Assembly: GCA_948567375.1 (NCBI GenBank)
Contig: OX419755.1
Coordinates: 58,167,945 to 58,231,944, forward strand
Reading direction: 5' to 3'
Source: Lunularia cruciata
Lineage: Eukaryota; Streptophyta; Marchantiopsida; Lunulariales; Lunulariaceae
Length of the DNA stretch: 64,000 nucleotides
Under the pieces are notes generated by a model. That model ran no database searches. It saw only the letters and a list, made by a program, of their open reading frames with translations, and was not told where the DNA came from. The stretch's first letter is position 1; every line of letters begins with the position of its first letter. A program made the translations under genes and the position numbers. This document shows, in pieces, positions 43,251 through 56,874 of this stretch.

Positions 43251-45430
43251 TGCACTCTTCTGAAATGTCATGGATTGATAACGAGAACGATGTTTTATAT
43301 GTGGAAACAATAGGGACTACTCGAGAGTCGTCGTTCTGAAAAGGTCAACGGTCAAGGATGGAGAAAGAGAACGATGTAACATCTGCTGAAACAATACCGG
43401 CATCAGTAATCCATAGATATAATCCCCGAACGATCATAAATCATGATATTGGGGTGAACTTCAGGCAGTTTGATTTACATAATTTTAATAGATATTATTG
43501 TAGACAGAATATATTCCAATTTGTTATTAAGATTTAGCTTCATTTGATCCTTGGTTGTCGCTGATTGTGATCGAAAATTCCATGTCTTATCAGTTCGTCT
43601 TGTTTTATTTCTCAGAAATTTGCCTTAGCTTCGATCCAAATCTGGAGGCAAGGGTACACTATCGTCCCTGTTCCGGATCAGCGACAAGCATTAGTTGTTC
43701 TAAGTCTCAAGAGAGCGACTGTACCTTTTGTCCTTCGTTGTCGCAGATTGTGATCGAAAATTCCAATGCATCAACATGTACGTGTAATAGAAAAGCATGA
43801 CCATTTTATCCTTCGCTGTCGCTGATCCTGATCGAAAATTCCAATGCATCAATATGGGCGTGTAATAGAAAAGCAGTCCCACCGCGCGGAGCTCTAGTTG
43901 TTCCAAGTCTCAGGAGAGCGACTGTAGCTTGACCTCGAAGAGAAAAGGAGTTTCTACTGAAGGTTTTCCGTAGATAGTGTGGGAGAACACAAGACATGAT
44001 GAGAGTCATGTCTCCACAAATAAAAATATATACACCGCAGGAAAGAGAAAGAATTCCTCCTGTAGGTTTTCCGTAAACTGCGTGGGAGAACACAAGACAT
44101 GATGAGAGTTCCTACTGCAGGTTTTCCGAAGGTATATCTGGTAAATTGTGAACGAGGGTGAACGAGGGTACTAGACAAGACGCACGCGTGCAACAGCCAC
44201 TGCACGCACGACTATCCGCGCAAGAATGATACAAGGTAGAGATCATGGACTGACTTACTAGCACACAATATAGGCCTGGAAGTCCCCCTTTAACCAAACC
44301 TTCTGGTCCTAGTGTTCACTAGCAGGGGTCTCAACCACCATACAAGTCAGTACCTAGTGTCGTCTTTGTTACCTCTAAACCGCCTTCTGGGGACCGGACA
44401 TACATTCCTTATGAGAATATAACACAATCAGGAACCGCACGGGCCTTAGGATAGAAAACCTTATCAAGATAACAAAGATAAACTCTTAAGAGTTAACATC
44501 ACACTAAACCACTTGGTACACTAGAAGGTACTTAGTTCAAGATTCATGTTTACGTGATTAAGGGGAGGGATAAAGTTATGCATATCTATCTCTCTGGAGA
44601 ATGGAACGAAGGGAATGCCTACGAGGCTGCCTTGAGCTGGCTCTTCTAGCGAAGGCGAGCTGCGGACTACAAAGAGAAACACGTGATCGATGGATGGAAC
44701 ATCCGGCCCGCATCGTACAGTAGTTTACTACAGTCGTACTCCATGGAGCAGGAAGACGAGGAGGGCAAAATCGAGGAAGGACGACGACGTTGTTGGTGTT
44801 TGTACTTTACGTACTGAAACAACTTTGATGACTAGGACGAGTGAGTGGCCCACCCGATCTTGGTTTGCTTGTTACATCTGTGGGTGGGTGGTGGCTCTGG
44901 CTTCGCTCCGGTGGTGGGCACATGGAGGCGCTCCAACGTCCCTCCCTTCCTCTCGCATCGACAGTACCCTCTTTCCAGTTCCGCTCCGTAACTGAAACCC
45001 GACTCCGCCGCTATGAGAAGTGGGTTCGGGGAAGGGAACATGGACGTGTTAGTTAGTTAGTACAAGATCGTTTGATCCAGTGCGGAGACTAAAAACCAGT
45101 TCAGCGGAGAAAATGAACTGAAACCGCGATCTCCTCCGTGGAAAGTTCCTTGGACACTGAACCTTCGCAGGTACGTCAGTCAGTATAAGCGTCCGTACAT
45201 AAATGTGGACTCCTGTCGCCAACTTGCATATGGTTTGATAAGGTAGTAAGTGAAAATTCTCCAGATTTTATATTCATCGGGTGAGCTAACGCATAAGCAT
45301 TAAGTTGTTATTTAATCAGTTTGAGTGATATAGTTTAAATTAGTAAAGGAAAACTTCTGCAAAGTTTAGACGTAAGCTACCACGTATACTCTAAGTGAGG
45401 TTACGCGAACGTTTCTCCTCGTAGAGAAAA
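43251..45430. other. Non-coding region shared by both units, with unit 2-specific segment
   Basis: Collinear with 7230-9300, including the minisatellite-like repeats (43731, 43807) and the ggttttccgta direct repeats (43962, 44066). The stretch 44553-45187 has no counterpart in unit 1 and is more GC-rich; short frames there give no recognisable protein. No gene is supported. Confidence 0.5.
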
Positions 45431-46040
45431 AGTAAATCACCATCAACTGACGGAATTCTTTTCTAGCGGACTCACTACACTCATCGATGGTTTCATTTGC
45501 AGAGAGTGGACTGTTCTGGTATTCCTTGCAGGAGCAGCGACTGTCTGGCTACTTAGCAGAAGGGTTACGGTGTCAGTGGGCAAGTGAGAGTAATGAAGCG
45601 AAACCGAGTCCTGATATGCGCTTCGTCAATTACTGATTTATTTCCACACTTGATTTATAAGCCCAGTCTAGATCATTCTGGGTCAATGATGGAAGGATGC
45701 AAGCCATTACAAGTAGATGGAACGGCTTTGGACAAGACGTAATATTTCATTCAGGGAGGTTCTGTAACTGGGGAACAGACAAACATACTTTGAGGCCCGG
45801 ACCGTACCCAGATATCCAGTATTGAAAGAGAGTCCAGTTTGTGAGAAGAGGTATAATCAATTCCAGTTTATGATACAAAAGAGGTGACATTTGTCCAGTC
45901 AAATTTCCCTTGGACCTACCTGGGTACAAGGTCCCACTTGCAGCTTGGCCCCCCGGTCGTGCTCACTGAAGCTAGAACTTGAAGTTGGCCAAAACTTTCT
46001 CATTATCGATGAGAACAAAGTGCCTACTCTGTCACTGGTG

Positions 46041-49000
46041 TTACTGATCTATGTCATAAACCTCTATGGTCTTGTACTTCTGAGAGACTAATTCTGCCTG
46101 TACCTTCCTTGCGGTGTCCGTAGCACAACCTACCAAAATGAGAATTGAGGTTCCAGCAAATCCTCGGAAAGCAGTCAGATGAGTGACTCCTTCTACTAAA
46201 GCAGGGGCTGCTGCCATTAGACCGAGGAAAGCAGATCCCAACACAGAGATTCGTCCGAGTACCTGGGTAGATGACGAAGTCACGAAGTTGTTATTATATG
46301 GTGAAACGGAAAGTTTGCGTTCTAAGGGTAACCGACATGAACAAGAAATATTTACAGTTGCATCAAATGTGCTGTAGCAAGCGTCAATATTTATCAGAAT
46401 TCAACCAGAACAATCAAAGACTCACATTTTCGATATAAGTAGCGGTAGCTTTCCCAGGTCGAATTGCAGGAACTGAAGCCCCTTGTCGCTTCAGCTGGTC
46501 ACTCAGATCAGCAGGGTCTAACTGTAAGAATGTGTAGAAATAGTTGAAAAACCCAATTAACAGAACGTTGGTTGGGACATACCATGTACCTGCAAAAAAT
46601 ACAAACGCAGCTGAGCGGAGGTTGTGCAAGAAAAAACGGTTTCTTCAAAAGAATTAATTGGTTACAACAGGAACGGACTCTAGCGTACCTCCTGGATACA
46701 GCGCCACTGCTAAATTTTGCAATATTCCAAGGCCAGTAAACTTCGCTACCGATGCAGGAAGTTGAAGCAATGAAGTCGAGAAAATAATGGGCATGACCCC
46801 GGTGCTGTTAACCTGCAAAATAACTTCTGTAAGCTATGTGCAAAAGACACCGTATATGACTATAGCCTGCCGTACATGCCGATCAACGACTTCACTACGT
46901 TTGTAAGTACGAGATTGGTTCAAACCTTGAACGGTAGATATGCTGCTTTGCGAAGTCCTCGAGCACTGTATCTGGAAGCATAGTTGATGGGAATCTTCCT
47001 TTCTGCTTCCTGTGTGTTGAATATGTGTTAGTCTTTACAGGGCCGAAGAGACCTCATTATGGTGGCCAAGTGCTTTGGTGAAAATAATGTCCATACCTGC
47101 ACGTACACGATTCCGAGGACCAAGAAGAAGAAGCCAGCAACGATGCCCCCAAGCCCAGCATAGTTTTGTTCACTTAATCCTTGAGCAACTGTCCGTCCTA
47201 TCGATGCCGGCAGGTAAGAAACAATGTTTGTGAAAATCAGGAGGGAAGTGCCGTTGCCCAATTTGTAGTCGGTAATTTTTTCACCGATGTACATTGTGGC
47301 CGTTGCTCCGAGAACTAGAGCTGCAACAGATCCTACGGCCCACTCCACACTAAATTCAGTAGCATATGGCCTAATTAACGATACCTGCCCAATTGCCTGC
47401 AAAGGTAAAGTGCGCTGTATTCAGCAGCAATTGGAAACTGGCATTCATAAACGCTGATATCCACATACTCAAATCTTATACTTAGACCATGGATTCCCGG
47501 AGTTCAACTTTCATAATAATCCTCAGAATCTGCTGGAATATGACAGAGATATCCTTGCTCCTCTCTATGTTCTATCCTTAACTCACGTAGCTAGAAACTT
47601 CTCTACCTTCGTCTTTGGATAACTTGTGTTTCCCATGAACTTGGAAGTTCTGCCATAGAGATTTGGGTTCTACAGACATGACATCTTCTCTTAAGCAACT
47701 GGAATAAGTCGAAATAACTCGATAATCCTTATAAGCAGCTGTGTCAAAAGAACTAGAGACGTACAAACAGGTCTCATTTCATGTTCTTTAAGAGGGGGGA
47801 CTAACCTGAACAATAGCGAAGCCAACAGATGCATATTTTGTATACTGCTTGACTTTCTTACGTCCAGCTTCACCCTCTTTCTTCTGTAATTCTTGAAGTT
47901 TCGGAAACACGGTGCCCAGTAACTGGAAGACGATTTGAGCATTGATAAATGGAACAATCCCCAAAGAGCAGATTCCCAATCGTCCAATACCACCTCCAGA
48001 GAAAGAATCAAGTGTTCCTAGAATGCTGTTTGTATCCAAGCTACCAGCAAAGGCTTCTCTGTTTACTCCAGCCAAGGGAATGTACGTCCCAACTCGGGAC
48101 AGTACCAGTAAACCGAGCACTTTCAGAAACTTCTCCGGGAGATTGCCTTTAAAAAAATCGCCAAAATCTATGGAGCTGTCCTCGATAGACGCTGGAAAAT
48201 ACCCACCAGCACATATTAGTCGTCTTCATCCAGTCTGTAAGATTTTAGTATTATCAAGACTGCAAAGATTAAGACACAAGAAGTTTCTACGACGGTAACT
48301 ATCGCCTCAACAAGCTACAACATTATTTGATTGTTATGGATGTCTCTTGCTCACAGAGGCGAGGTTGCTCCTAACCTAACCTCTTGGCAAATTTACGAAC
48401 ACGATGTGTTTCAAGCTGAACGGGACAAGCTGTCAATGCCGCTGGAACTATCGATACAAGATATACCGCTACAATTCGATGGAACTGGTCCCTGCCTTTC
48501 TCACAACTGAAAACTGGGGAAGGAGCAAATGCGTACTGTTAATCGGACCAAGTGGTCCCAGAGACATCAGAAGTAGAATAGTACCTGCAGAACCTTTGCC
48601 GGAAGGCCCTGATTTCGAAGGCCTCCCTCCTGATGCAGCCATCACAGCTGACGCCATAGACTCCCATTGCGCTTGAATCCCTATCGCGGCAGTCTCTCCG
48701 AGCTGAAGGGGGTCGAATTCCCAGTCGTTTGACTGCTCCACCTGGCTGCACAGAACCAGAATTATAAGATATTCGGCTAACCAAAATCAATCCCTGCTTT
48801 ACAAACAGGTCCAAGGTTTCCTACAAGATGTCCCCAATACAGACCCAATACATGAGCTACATAAATTCCTGAAAGAAGTATCTAACCCGGAATCAACTTA
48901 TGAGCTGCTTCGAATTTGTGAAATAAATATCTGACAGACTCAGCACATAAGCTGATCAGAGTCCTGTAAAATATCTCTGACAAAGACTCATACGTGAGCT

Positions 49001-49308
49001 ACATTCAGAGACTCCATGATTTAGTGACAGAGTCACAAAGCCCTATCATCAGACTTGAACTCGAAAATTCACGTCAATAACCTGGGCCACAGTCCTCTGC
49101 CCAGGAAGACGCCCTTGCCTCCAGGGCTGGCAAGAGTACACCTCGCTCCAGCAGCCGCCACTCTTCCACGAGGCGCCACTCCATTTTTAACATGAATTCT
49201 GTTCTTGACCAGCCAATTGGCAGTCCCCACCAGTGAACTTCTGCATGATTTCCCTATGGCCGACGCCTGGGACACAACCAGGCTCGGGGTCGACGCCATT
49301 ACCATCAT
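46041..49308 (-). CDS. SCY1: Chloroplast SecY (preprotein translocase channel), intact copy
   Basis: Eight exons with GT-AG borders join in phase: 49082-49308, 48585-48745, 47806-48191, 47097-47396, 46926-47009, 46689-46812, 46426-46589 and 46041-46262. The total is 1668 bp, 555 residues. Exons 1-2 give a Ser/Ala/Arg-rich transit peptide (MASTPSLVVSQASAIG...) and a linker. From exon 3 the SecY fold follows: VGTYIPLAGVNREAF, FSGGGIGRLGICSLGIVPFI, INAQIVFQLL, GNGTSLLIFTNIVSYLPAS, NSTGVMPIIFSTS, LDPADLSDQLKRQGASVPA and HLTAFRGFAGTSILILVG, ending KYKTIEVYDIDQ. In the thylakoid membrane cpSecY forms the channel for cpSecA-dependent and co-translational insertion of proteins, with cpSecE and Alb3 as partners. 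The sequence is closer to the thylakoid SCY1 type than to envelope SCY2. No defect was seen. The start at 49308 is the first ATG; an ATG nine bases further in is equally possible. Confidence 0.93.
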
Positions 49309-49475
49309 CACAACAAATTACACTATCGATAGGCAATTTGAACTCAAGAAAACTGGAACTCGAGGTTACCAGACCTTCCTCACTATGGATTGAGTTCGAT
49401 AAATCCGACCTGTGGAATCTAGCACTGAGAAGTGCATCACGAGGCGATTCTGCTCAAGAGGACCATATCCATAAA

Positions 49476-49481
49476 CACGTG
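49476..49481. promoter_or_regulatory. G-box core upstream of intact SecY
   Basis: cacgtg in aaacacgtgtaac lies about 170 bp upstream of the start, conserved with unit 1. Regulatory use is inferred. Confidence 0.3.
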
Positions 49482-49727
49482 TAACATATCTGTCTTCCGG
49501 TAAGACGGTCATCGCTGTTGTGGAATGAACGGGGAAATCTGCACGTCCTTACCGCTTAATGCCGGGTACGGCGCTTCTGCACGTTCCCATCGTCCGACGT
49601 AGTTGTCTTCCTTAGGTTCATCCGTCGTCCAACGATTCCCGGCGACCGAGGACTTCACGGTTGCAAATTTCGGTCGACGGAGTTGTTCCCCTCCGCAGAG
49701 AGTAGAACAGTTTTAGAACGGATATAA

Positions 49728-51879
49728 TATATCCTTTGTTCTTAACCAAGAGTGGATTTGCTATTTTCACCACCTCTTTTGCTATTTCCACCATACCCTG
49801 TAGATCAATCGACCTTAAACTAGTCTCCGCGCGCGGGGGTTTGGGGTTAAATGTGATACAAATAATTAAAAGTGTGGTGGAAATAGCGATTCCGTAATAT
49901 TTACCACGAGCCGGAGTAAAGTGTATTTTGCTTTGAATAGTGGATTCTATAAAGGGTTGAATGCGAAATTGGTTGAATTCGAAATTTACATTTAGCGAAT
50001 TTGTGCTCTGACCTTATGTTATACTAAGCTCCTTGCGTAAATTTCGGACTAAATACAACGATTATGTGAATCTCTACACGGGCAAAAAATGTAATAAGGC
50101 GATCTTTTGGATTATACTTTAATAAAAGGCTTGGCTTACCGTAGTGCCAAATCCAGTGTAATCCATTTGTTCTATCGGGTGAAAAAAAATTATATTTTTT
50201 AAATAACAATATAATCTCATATAAGTCATTTATGGTCATGAAAGTAATTAAAAAATCATTCGTTTATTCAAAAAGACAAGTTTTATCTGCTTTTTTAGTA
50301 CGTGTTAGATACCACAATTATATTGTAGCTAAATCAAAATATACATTAGAGTGGACGTGCCTCATACAATAACTCAATAAATTTTTCAGTTTTAAGTAAT
50401 TTAAAAACATCATGAATTGATAAGTATTTAACTATATACATATAGGAAACTCAACCATGTCGTTATTTTACTTAAGCGACGTCGTTCTCACATTGAAAAA
50501 GGATTAAAAATGGGGTAAATTTGTTTATTTGGATAGTTACATGTCATTGGTTAAATTTTCACGTTAATTTTTGTCAATGTAGATAATTTTATTTATCCAT
50601 TAAAGCGTATTAAATTACAGAATATATAAAAACAATAGTGTTAGTGTGAAGATCTGAAAACTAAATCGTCCACTGATGAGAAATATAAATTAGAGAAATT
50701 GGTAGTTGTCATGTAATAAGGCTACAACCCTTAAATAAATATACTTCAGTGATATTATTTGATAGAATATACTTTTGGAGATTTTGGAACGTGATCATAG
50801 TTCAACTGTTCATAACTTTAGCAAGAGGATTGTAATAGGGAGAGTATTTAAATATAATTGATCTTTCTAATTGTTAGCTCTTAGAGCACCTCAAACTAGT
50901 AATAATAGAAAATCAATGAAAAATGAAAAATGTTCTACTTTCTAATACTAATAAGTTTTAACTGAAACTTTTCAATGCTGTGATGGTTTTGTAGTAAGTG
51001 TCAAATCCTTTTAGTGTAGGGTTTAATAATTAATTTTCTCGTCACTAATGAACTTCTTGTTGAAATTAAAATTGATAGAAAAAATTAATCTAATTAGTAT
51101 TATTTGGTTCTTCCTCGAAATGTCTCTTTTAGTAAGTAGAATTTAAGTAAATAATTTTAGCTACTAAATCATGGTTAAATGATTTATCAACTAATTAATG
51201 ATGAGTATTATAATAGTAATTGAAAAGTTCACTTTTCCCATAGTGGAGTTTTTGGATGAGTCAGCGATGATAAACAAAGTTTCGGTAGACCTCACTTCAA
51301 GTAGCAAAAGAAGAAGGCACACTTCCATTAGTTTATATTACCTCACTTATTTCATAGCAATGTAACTATACACACAATCGTCTTGTACAAATCAAGGTTC
51401 AAAAAGTAGAATAACTTGCCAATAACAAAGGTGCATAGAAATTACTATAGTTTGTAAATTATTTTTGTAATTTATGAAATATCTTTTCAAATTTCAATAT
51501 ATAATTCTTATGGGATACAATTTTTTAGAGAGTCAAAAACTTTCAAGATTTCTTTGACCGCTACGGGGAGTACTTAATTAAGAAACTTTTAGAGAAAAAG
51601 AATGATAGAAAAACCAATTTTTTAAGAAGACACGTTTATAGTGTATTATTCGTAGACTCTTTTATCCTACAAATTATTGAAAGTGTTCAAGTATTTTATT
51701 TTTTAGAGTTATATGTCTAAATGTTTAAATATTACAGTAAAATAAACATAAATATCAGTAAACAAGTAAATACAAAAATTTAAATAAATATTATTAATGA
51801 TTACATAATGAATTTACTAAAATGCTAACTTCACCAGTTAACAAATCCATATTCCCTTTAATGCAGGATCTACTGCATA
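49728..51879. other. AT-rich spacer shared by both units
   Basis: Counterpart of 16998-19228, with a single 84-bp unit instead of two. The site 49718-49727 is the empty target of the retrotransposon in unit 1. No gene seen. Confidence 0.5.
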
Positions 51880-54600
51880 TTAATTGATTCTGGGTTTCAT
51901 TTTCTCTTTTGTCGATATCAGGCAGGGCACGGGATGACGGTTAGTCGTATTGCAGCTGCAAAGTGCAGTGCCATCTTCCCAAACATATGATCTTGGATGT
52001 GGACTAATGAGATGACAGAGTCTGCGTATCTCTTGACCAAACTCCTCCACATTTCTAACGTGCACTCTAGATGAGTCGTTTTGCAGCTGCAAAGTGCAAT
52101 GCTATCCTCCCAAACATAGAATCTTGCGTAAGGATCAGGGTCTGCGCATCTTTAAGCACTTTGGGGCTTATAGAGAGGACGTTATGGATGTGGAGAAGTT
52201 GGTCAAGAGATGCGCAGACCAACTTCTCAACACATGTAATGTCCCCTCTATAAACAGGAAAATGCAACTCGGTGAAACAGCTTCCCCGCCCGCTGTTGCC
52301 CCTTTGGCTCGGCCAGAATATCAGTATGTCCCCGGGAAGCAGCCAAGTGCAATGGACTCAATCCGCCTGCGGTCCTCGGCGTCTGGAGAATCCTGGGCCT
52401 TGTTCCCTGAATGGTCTTCACATCGCCAGTAAGGCAGCAGGGTGCAAAAGCTTGAGTTTGAGTGTCGTCATGACCAATTCTGAACGGTTTACATCGCTCA
52501 ACAAATCCGAGTTGAGGTACCCTTCATACCAGCTTCTACCATCAGCTCCCCGATGTTCGAAATCTTGATTCCTCACTGGATCTAAGTACTTCAGCAAGTA
52601 AATCCATTCTGGGGAATGTCCACTCCGATCCACTCGCGCACAATTTGCGGTATTTGTTGTCACAAACAACTATGCACAAGCAGTGCTAGCTTCAATGCTT
52701 TTCGTTAGTGATACTAGGTCTCATATTTGAATTTCAATCTCTGCATATATAGCATCACAAATTCGTACTCAGTTTACGTCTTATTTACGCTGAAACGCCG
52801 GCATACATCCACTTGCTATAGTAAAGACCAACCACCAAATCTTTTCGAATATCTCCAATTTGCAGACCTTAATTCCTAACAGCTTGAATTCTCAACCTGT
52901 TGATGGAATAAGTCTTCATCATGCTCCAAGTAGGCACACGGCTTCCACAGGTACAATTTGCGACGTTGTTCAACCCTCCAGATCTCAAGAAATTCTAGCA
53001 AACTCACTAGTAAAGTCATCTAGTGCGTTTGCAGATGATGCAGCGGTGAAGATACTCCTAACAAATGACCACGGGGCATCAGGTCCATGGCTTTGAGCAA
53101 CTTCTCAGGTTCCGGTTGAATATACTTACGGTGGAAAGCTTATCTACAGTGTGTAGTGTGATGGAAAACATTTTCATTTGTTGAAAGGGTTTCGTTCATA
53201 GTCCGAACAAACATACACGAAGATCAGGAAGGATGAAATCGAGACATTTTGCACGGCAGAGTCTCGATGAGAACGGTGATATGTATATGATATGTAGACA
53301 GTTCAATTTAGTAGGAGCTGTAGTCCACACCTGTTAACTTTAGAACGGAGGACTATGTATCACAGCAATCCTTAGGTGCTCGCTTCGAGAACTCCTATTT
53401 CTTGCCGGATAACACTTGAATGAGCAAAAAGCAACAGTGAACCAGCATGTTGAACAGCTTTACCACCCTAAATTTATTGTGACCGCAAGCACCACACGAA
53501 TGTCATACGGACACAAGGTAAAACCAGCACAACCACAAGAAGTACTGTGCACAACCAAACGCTCAAACTTGCAGATGGCAAGTTTCCGTAATTCTAAGCC
53601 ATGGTGGCTAAGGCTTCCTTCCGAAACAGGATGAATAGTATTTAAGGCCAGGATAGCTCAAACTTGTTCAACTGTCAGGAGTTCCTATAAACCCCCAGAG
53701 ATCATGGCACGCCTAGTTGAAGGTAGTCACCACAGTTATTTTCATGATTACAAGAATTTTATCTCTTTGAAATTCAAGGAACTGAAAAGAGTTAAACTTT
53801 CTGTGACGCCGTTGCAAATGGCTTAGGAACTGGAAAGAGATAAAATACTTGTGTCGCTGTCGCTTATAGTGGCATTGAAGCTCTTATGGTTACATAACTA
53901 CGTAACAGTCAGATCTCGTTCTCGCACATATTGACATCCGAACTGCCAGATTTGCAGAGGCGAATTCCGTGATGATATTGGGTCCCAGGAAACAAATGAC
54001 AAAAGATTCTGAAGATGTCTAAACTCAAACTCGTTTCCAGATGAGCCCTGCCTGTTTTAGTTATCTCAACTCCACTTGTGTCCTCAGAGGGGCGTCATGC
54101 CATGCCAAGAGAACGTTCCGAACTTGGAGTAAATGGCCACTGAAGGAGTAAATGTCAAAGCCAAATTGGCACAAACCGTTACCTGGTCCAGCAATTTTAC
54201 TTTGACATGCACTCTTCTAGTGCCCATCAGAATTCCAAACGCTTTCATGACTCCCATTGTACTAATGCAATGTACTGGTGTCATTCAGTATTCGTTGTCC
54301 GCGTCACTCGGCTTGCCTTTGGGCACGGACAAAGTGCTGTACAAGCACTGAGTTGTCTTGTGTGGTAGCCATGTGAAGGGCAGTAACTCCACTCATTGGT
54401 ATCGCAAATCGTCTCGTAAAATTCTAGCTCAGTCCGCGCTGGCTTGATGCTTTCATCCATCCCGGTGGCCATGAGGTCTCGCCAAGTTCTCCCCACATGG
54501 TTCCCATGTACCTGCTGTAGATTTGGCTCAAACTTCCCTACTTTATCAATGACAAGTTTGGTTACTTTCTGGAAAATAACCTCACAGATCACAGTTCAAA
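51880..54600 (-). pseudogene. Ankyrin-repeat gene remnants, unit 2
   Basis: Minus-strand pieces with ankyrin consensus appear at about 54310-54400 (GVTALHMATTQDNSVLVQHF), 52330-52400 (LHLAASRGHTDIL-like) and 52070-52120 (FGRIALHFAAAKRL), with a related MFGKMALHFAAAIRL near 51950-51990. They lie in several frames with stops, so either short exons of a split gene or a decayed gene. The portion left of 54267 is duplicated in unit 1; that right of it is not. Confidence 0.5.
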
Positions 54601-56400
54601 AACGATATCGCCTTCACAGGTTCCATTGCAGCTAAGAGCAGAGGAGTGATTTCTCTCACTTCGCCTATCGAGTCATTCTTCAGACGGGCTTCACGAGCAA
54701 CATATTACATCTTGTTCGTGCGTTTTCCACACTGCAAAGTACCATGTCGTCCTTCCCAACACTGTGTTCTCAATGTTCACAAACGCTCTGAGATTGTCAG
54801 CACAAGACTGCAGCAACTTACCAGCTCATATAAAGAGCTTCTGGGTGCTAAGTCCAGAAGTGGTCATGGGTCCCTGTGCTTGAGTAGCAAGGTCAGTTGT
54901 GGACAAAATAGTCATATACGTAATACTTACCAAAGATGTACTTCAGATTGCTGTAGTTGAGGTTGCAAGGCATACCTCCACTAGGTACAAGAGATGGTTG
55001 CTAGCGAGAACTTCGGCACGACATCTCTGAATCTCAGCATGTATAGAAGTTGCTTTTAAACTCTGCGTTTGGAAGTGCCAACTTGTTTAATGAAGACGAT
55101 ATCCACCAACACCAAATATGAAGGACTACGCCAAGTGCAAATAATTGTTTCATGGGAACCTTGTGCTTCCCTTCAAACAAAGATCATTTCATCTTCCACG
55201 TGTCCACGAACTTGTGAGAGGCCAAAAACAGGAAACAGAACAAAAGTCTGGTCAAACCTTATAACCTTAAAACTCCACTCTTTCTCCTCGAGGACATGAA
55301 AGGCATCTTAGCAATGGCACGCCCATATCATTGCCAAGATTCCCAGATGCCATCCTCAAGCTCAGCACCATACACGACAAAATCCGTAGCCGTGCAATGA
55401 TTATACCGACATCGACCAAGCAAGCTCCCGATCGACTCAGAAGTCTCTGAAGATTCTCCAGATAATTGCACATCGCGCTGTTGGTGGTACAAATCTTTTT
55501 TTCGTGCCTCTGGACTGATCAAAAGATCACCAGGGCAGCGAGATATAACTCAGTTGGACGGATGTTAGTCCAAGATCTCGCCTTCAGTTTGCGGCCAATC
55601 CCATAGCGTATTTGAGTGCCGTCTACCGGTCAATCTGGCCTCCTCAATGAACCATTGGCCCAGAGGTCTCGTGCGATGCTCCTGCAAACAGTGAAAATAC
55701 AGTTAAGAATGAGATACTACTCGTCCAAGATCTCAAATGTCTCCTACACCTGCTTATGGTCTTTTAAGTGTGCCCTCTCTATCTAGACCTTGTAACATGA
55801 TGATCAATCGGAACAAAATACAAGCGAAGGAGTCATTCGCCTCCACCTTGACGGAGGGCTCCACCCCGACAATCTTTCAAGGGATTTCACACTGGATAAA
55901 CTGGGAATACTAGAGCATATGGAGCTCTCAAGTAGATCGCCTCAGTATTAACATGCAAGCTTTACATACAGATCCATTCATAGCAAGCTGCCTTGAGAGC
56001 GAGATTACCCAACGGGACCAGAAAAAGTGCCGAGTTGTGTCCGAAGATGGGAGACGCTCGCTCAGCCATTTCTGTAAACGCTCTCACTGCCAACAAGTCT
56101 GGCCCTGCATATCCAGATCCCTATCACCTCCAACTCCTTCACATCGCAAGCAAGTTCCATGACAAATTTCCACCGGCAAGGCCATAGACACAGCCAGCCT
56201 TGGTGTCGAAGCCATTGCCACCAATTAATAGACACAGAGCGATGTGAAGAAGTTCGGGAAGTAAAAATATGAAATGGTGCTCAAGGTCAATGGAGCTCAA
56301 GCCAACACTGCCTGCACTGTACAGTATACGATTTGAGAGGTCAACAGGACCTTCAGACTTAACAGTACCCCAAACTTGGCACAAAGGTGTAACGATACTC
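54601..56400 (-). pseudogene. Upstream continuation of the ankyrin-like locus, unassigned exons
   Basis: Possible coding pieces on the minus strand: VNIENTVLGRTTWYFAVWKT near 54720-54780 (ankyrin-like), an exon-like reading EHRTRPLGQWFIEEARLTGR preceded by a tttgcag acceptor near 55680, and SPEARKKDLYHQQRDVQLSG...ELEDGIWESWQ at 55328-55520. The last two resemble real coding sequence, but I cannot join them into one frame or name the protein. They lie outside the duplicated block, upstream of the truncated ankyrin remnant. Confidence 0.35.
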
Positions 56401-56737
56401 CAAGTTGGCAGAAAGACCTAAAAGTACCCTTGCTGCCACGAACGTGTCACCAATCAATGGCCCCCAACCCGGATCTTTACACGTGACGCATGCCCTGGAG
56501 CTAGCCCAAGTTCAGACCTTGTTCCTTTAGGTCTGCTTTTTAACCCAAGCGAACTAAATGCTCTACGAAAATGAAGACAGTGTGAACAAAGAGATAATCA
56601 AGATTATATTTTAATCCTAACTATAGCCATATTACACATAAAAATTATTATTGTCCTAAAAACTTTTGTTTCTGTCACTCGAAGTGACACAGATGATTTC
56701 ATCCTGGACACCCTGTCACTTCGTCACCACCCCACTA

Positions 56738-56790
56738 CGTTATTGCTTTCATGGAGTTAATAGATTATCACATTCTTGAAAGCAATAACG
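56738..56790. repeat. 14-bp perfect inverted repeat
   Basis: cgttattgctttca (56738-56751) and tgaaagcaataacg (56777-56790) enclose a 25-base loop; symmetry extends weakly outward (gtcaccacc and acggtgat). It could be a small MITE remnant or a cruciform. Confidence 0.8.
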
Positions 56791-56874
56791 AAACGGTGAT
56801 TGAAAAGAGAGAAAAAGTAATTCGCTATATGTATTTATAAGTATATTTACTTCGTCCTTTAAAGAAGTTAGATG

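Larger units (their letters stand above)
22051..54267. repeat. Segmental duplication, unit 2 (expanded)
   Basis: Collinear with unit 1 (1191-21618). Homology is interrupted by insertions at 23592-23843 (retroelement), 24633-25549 (plastid DNA), about 27450-41885 (repeats, Harbinger with nested gypsy, second full-length non-LTR element) and 44553-45187 (unidentified), and lacks the retroelement found at 13615-16987. Confidence 0.9.

Noticed and set aside
55530-55590. Sequence resembling tRNA T-arm words (ataactcagttggacgg)
   Set aside because: No cloverleaf could be drawn; the stretch fits better next to exon-like minus-strand sequence.
56139-56384. 81-codon minus-strand frame with hydrophobic segment
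   Set aside because: No conserved features, uncertain relation to the ankyrin-like locus; not listed as a gene.
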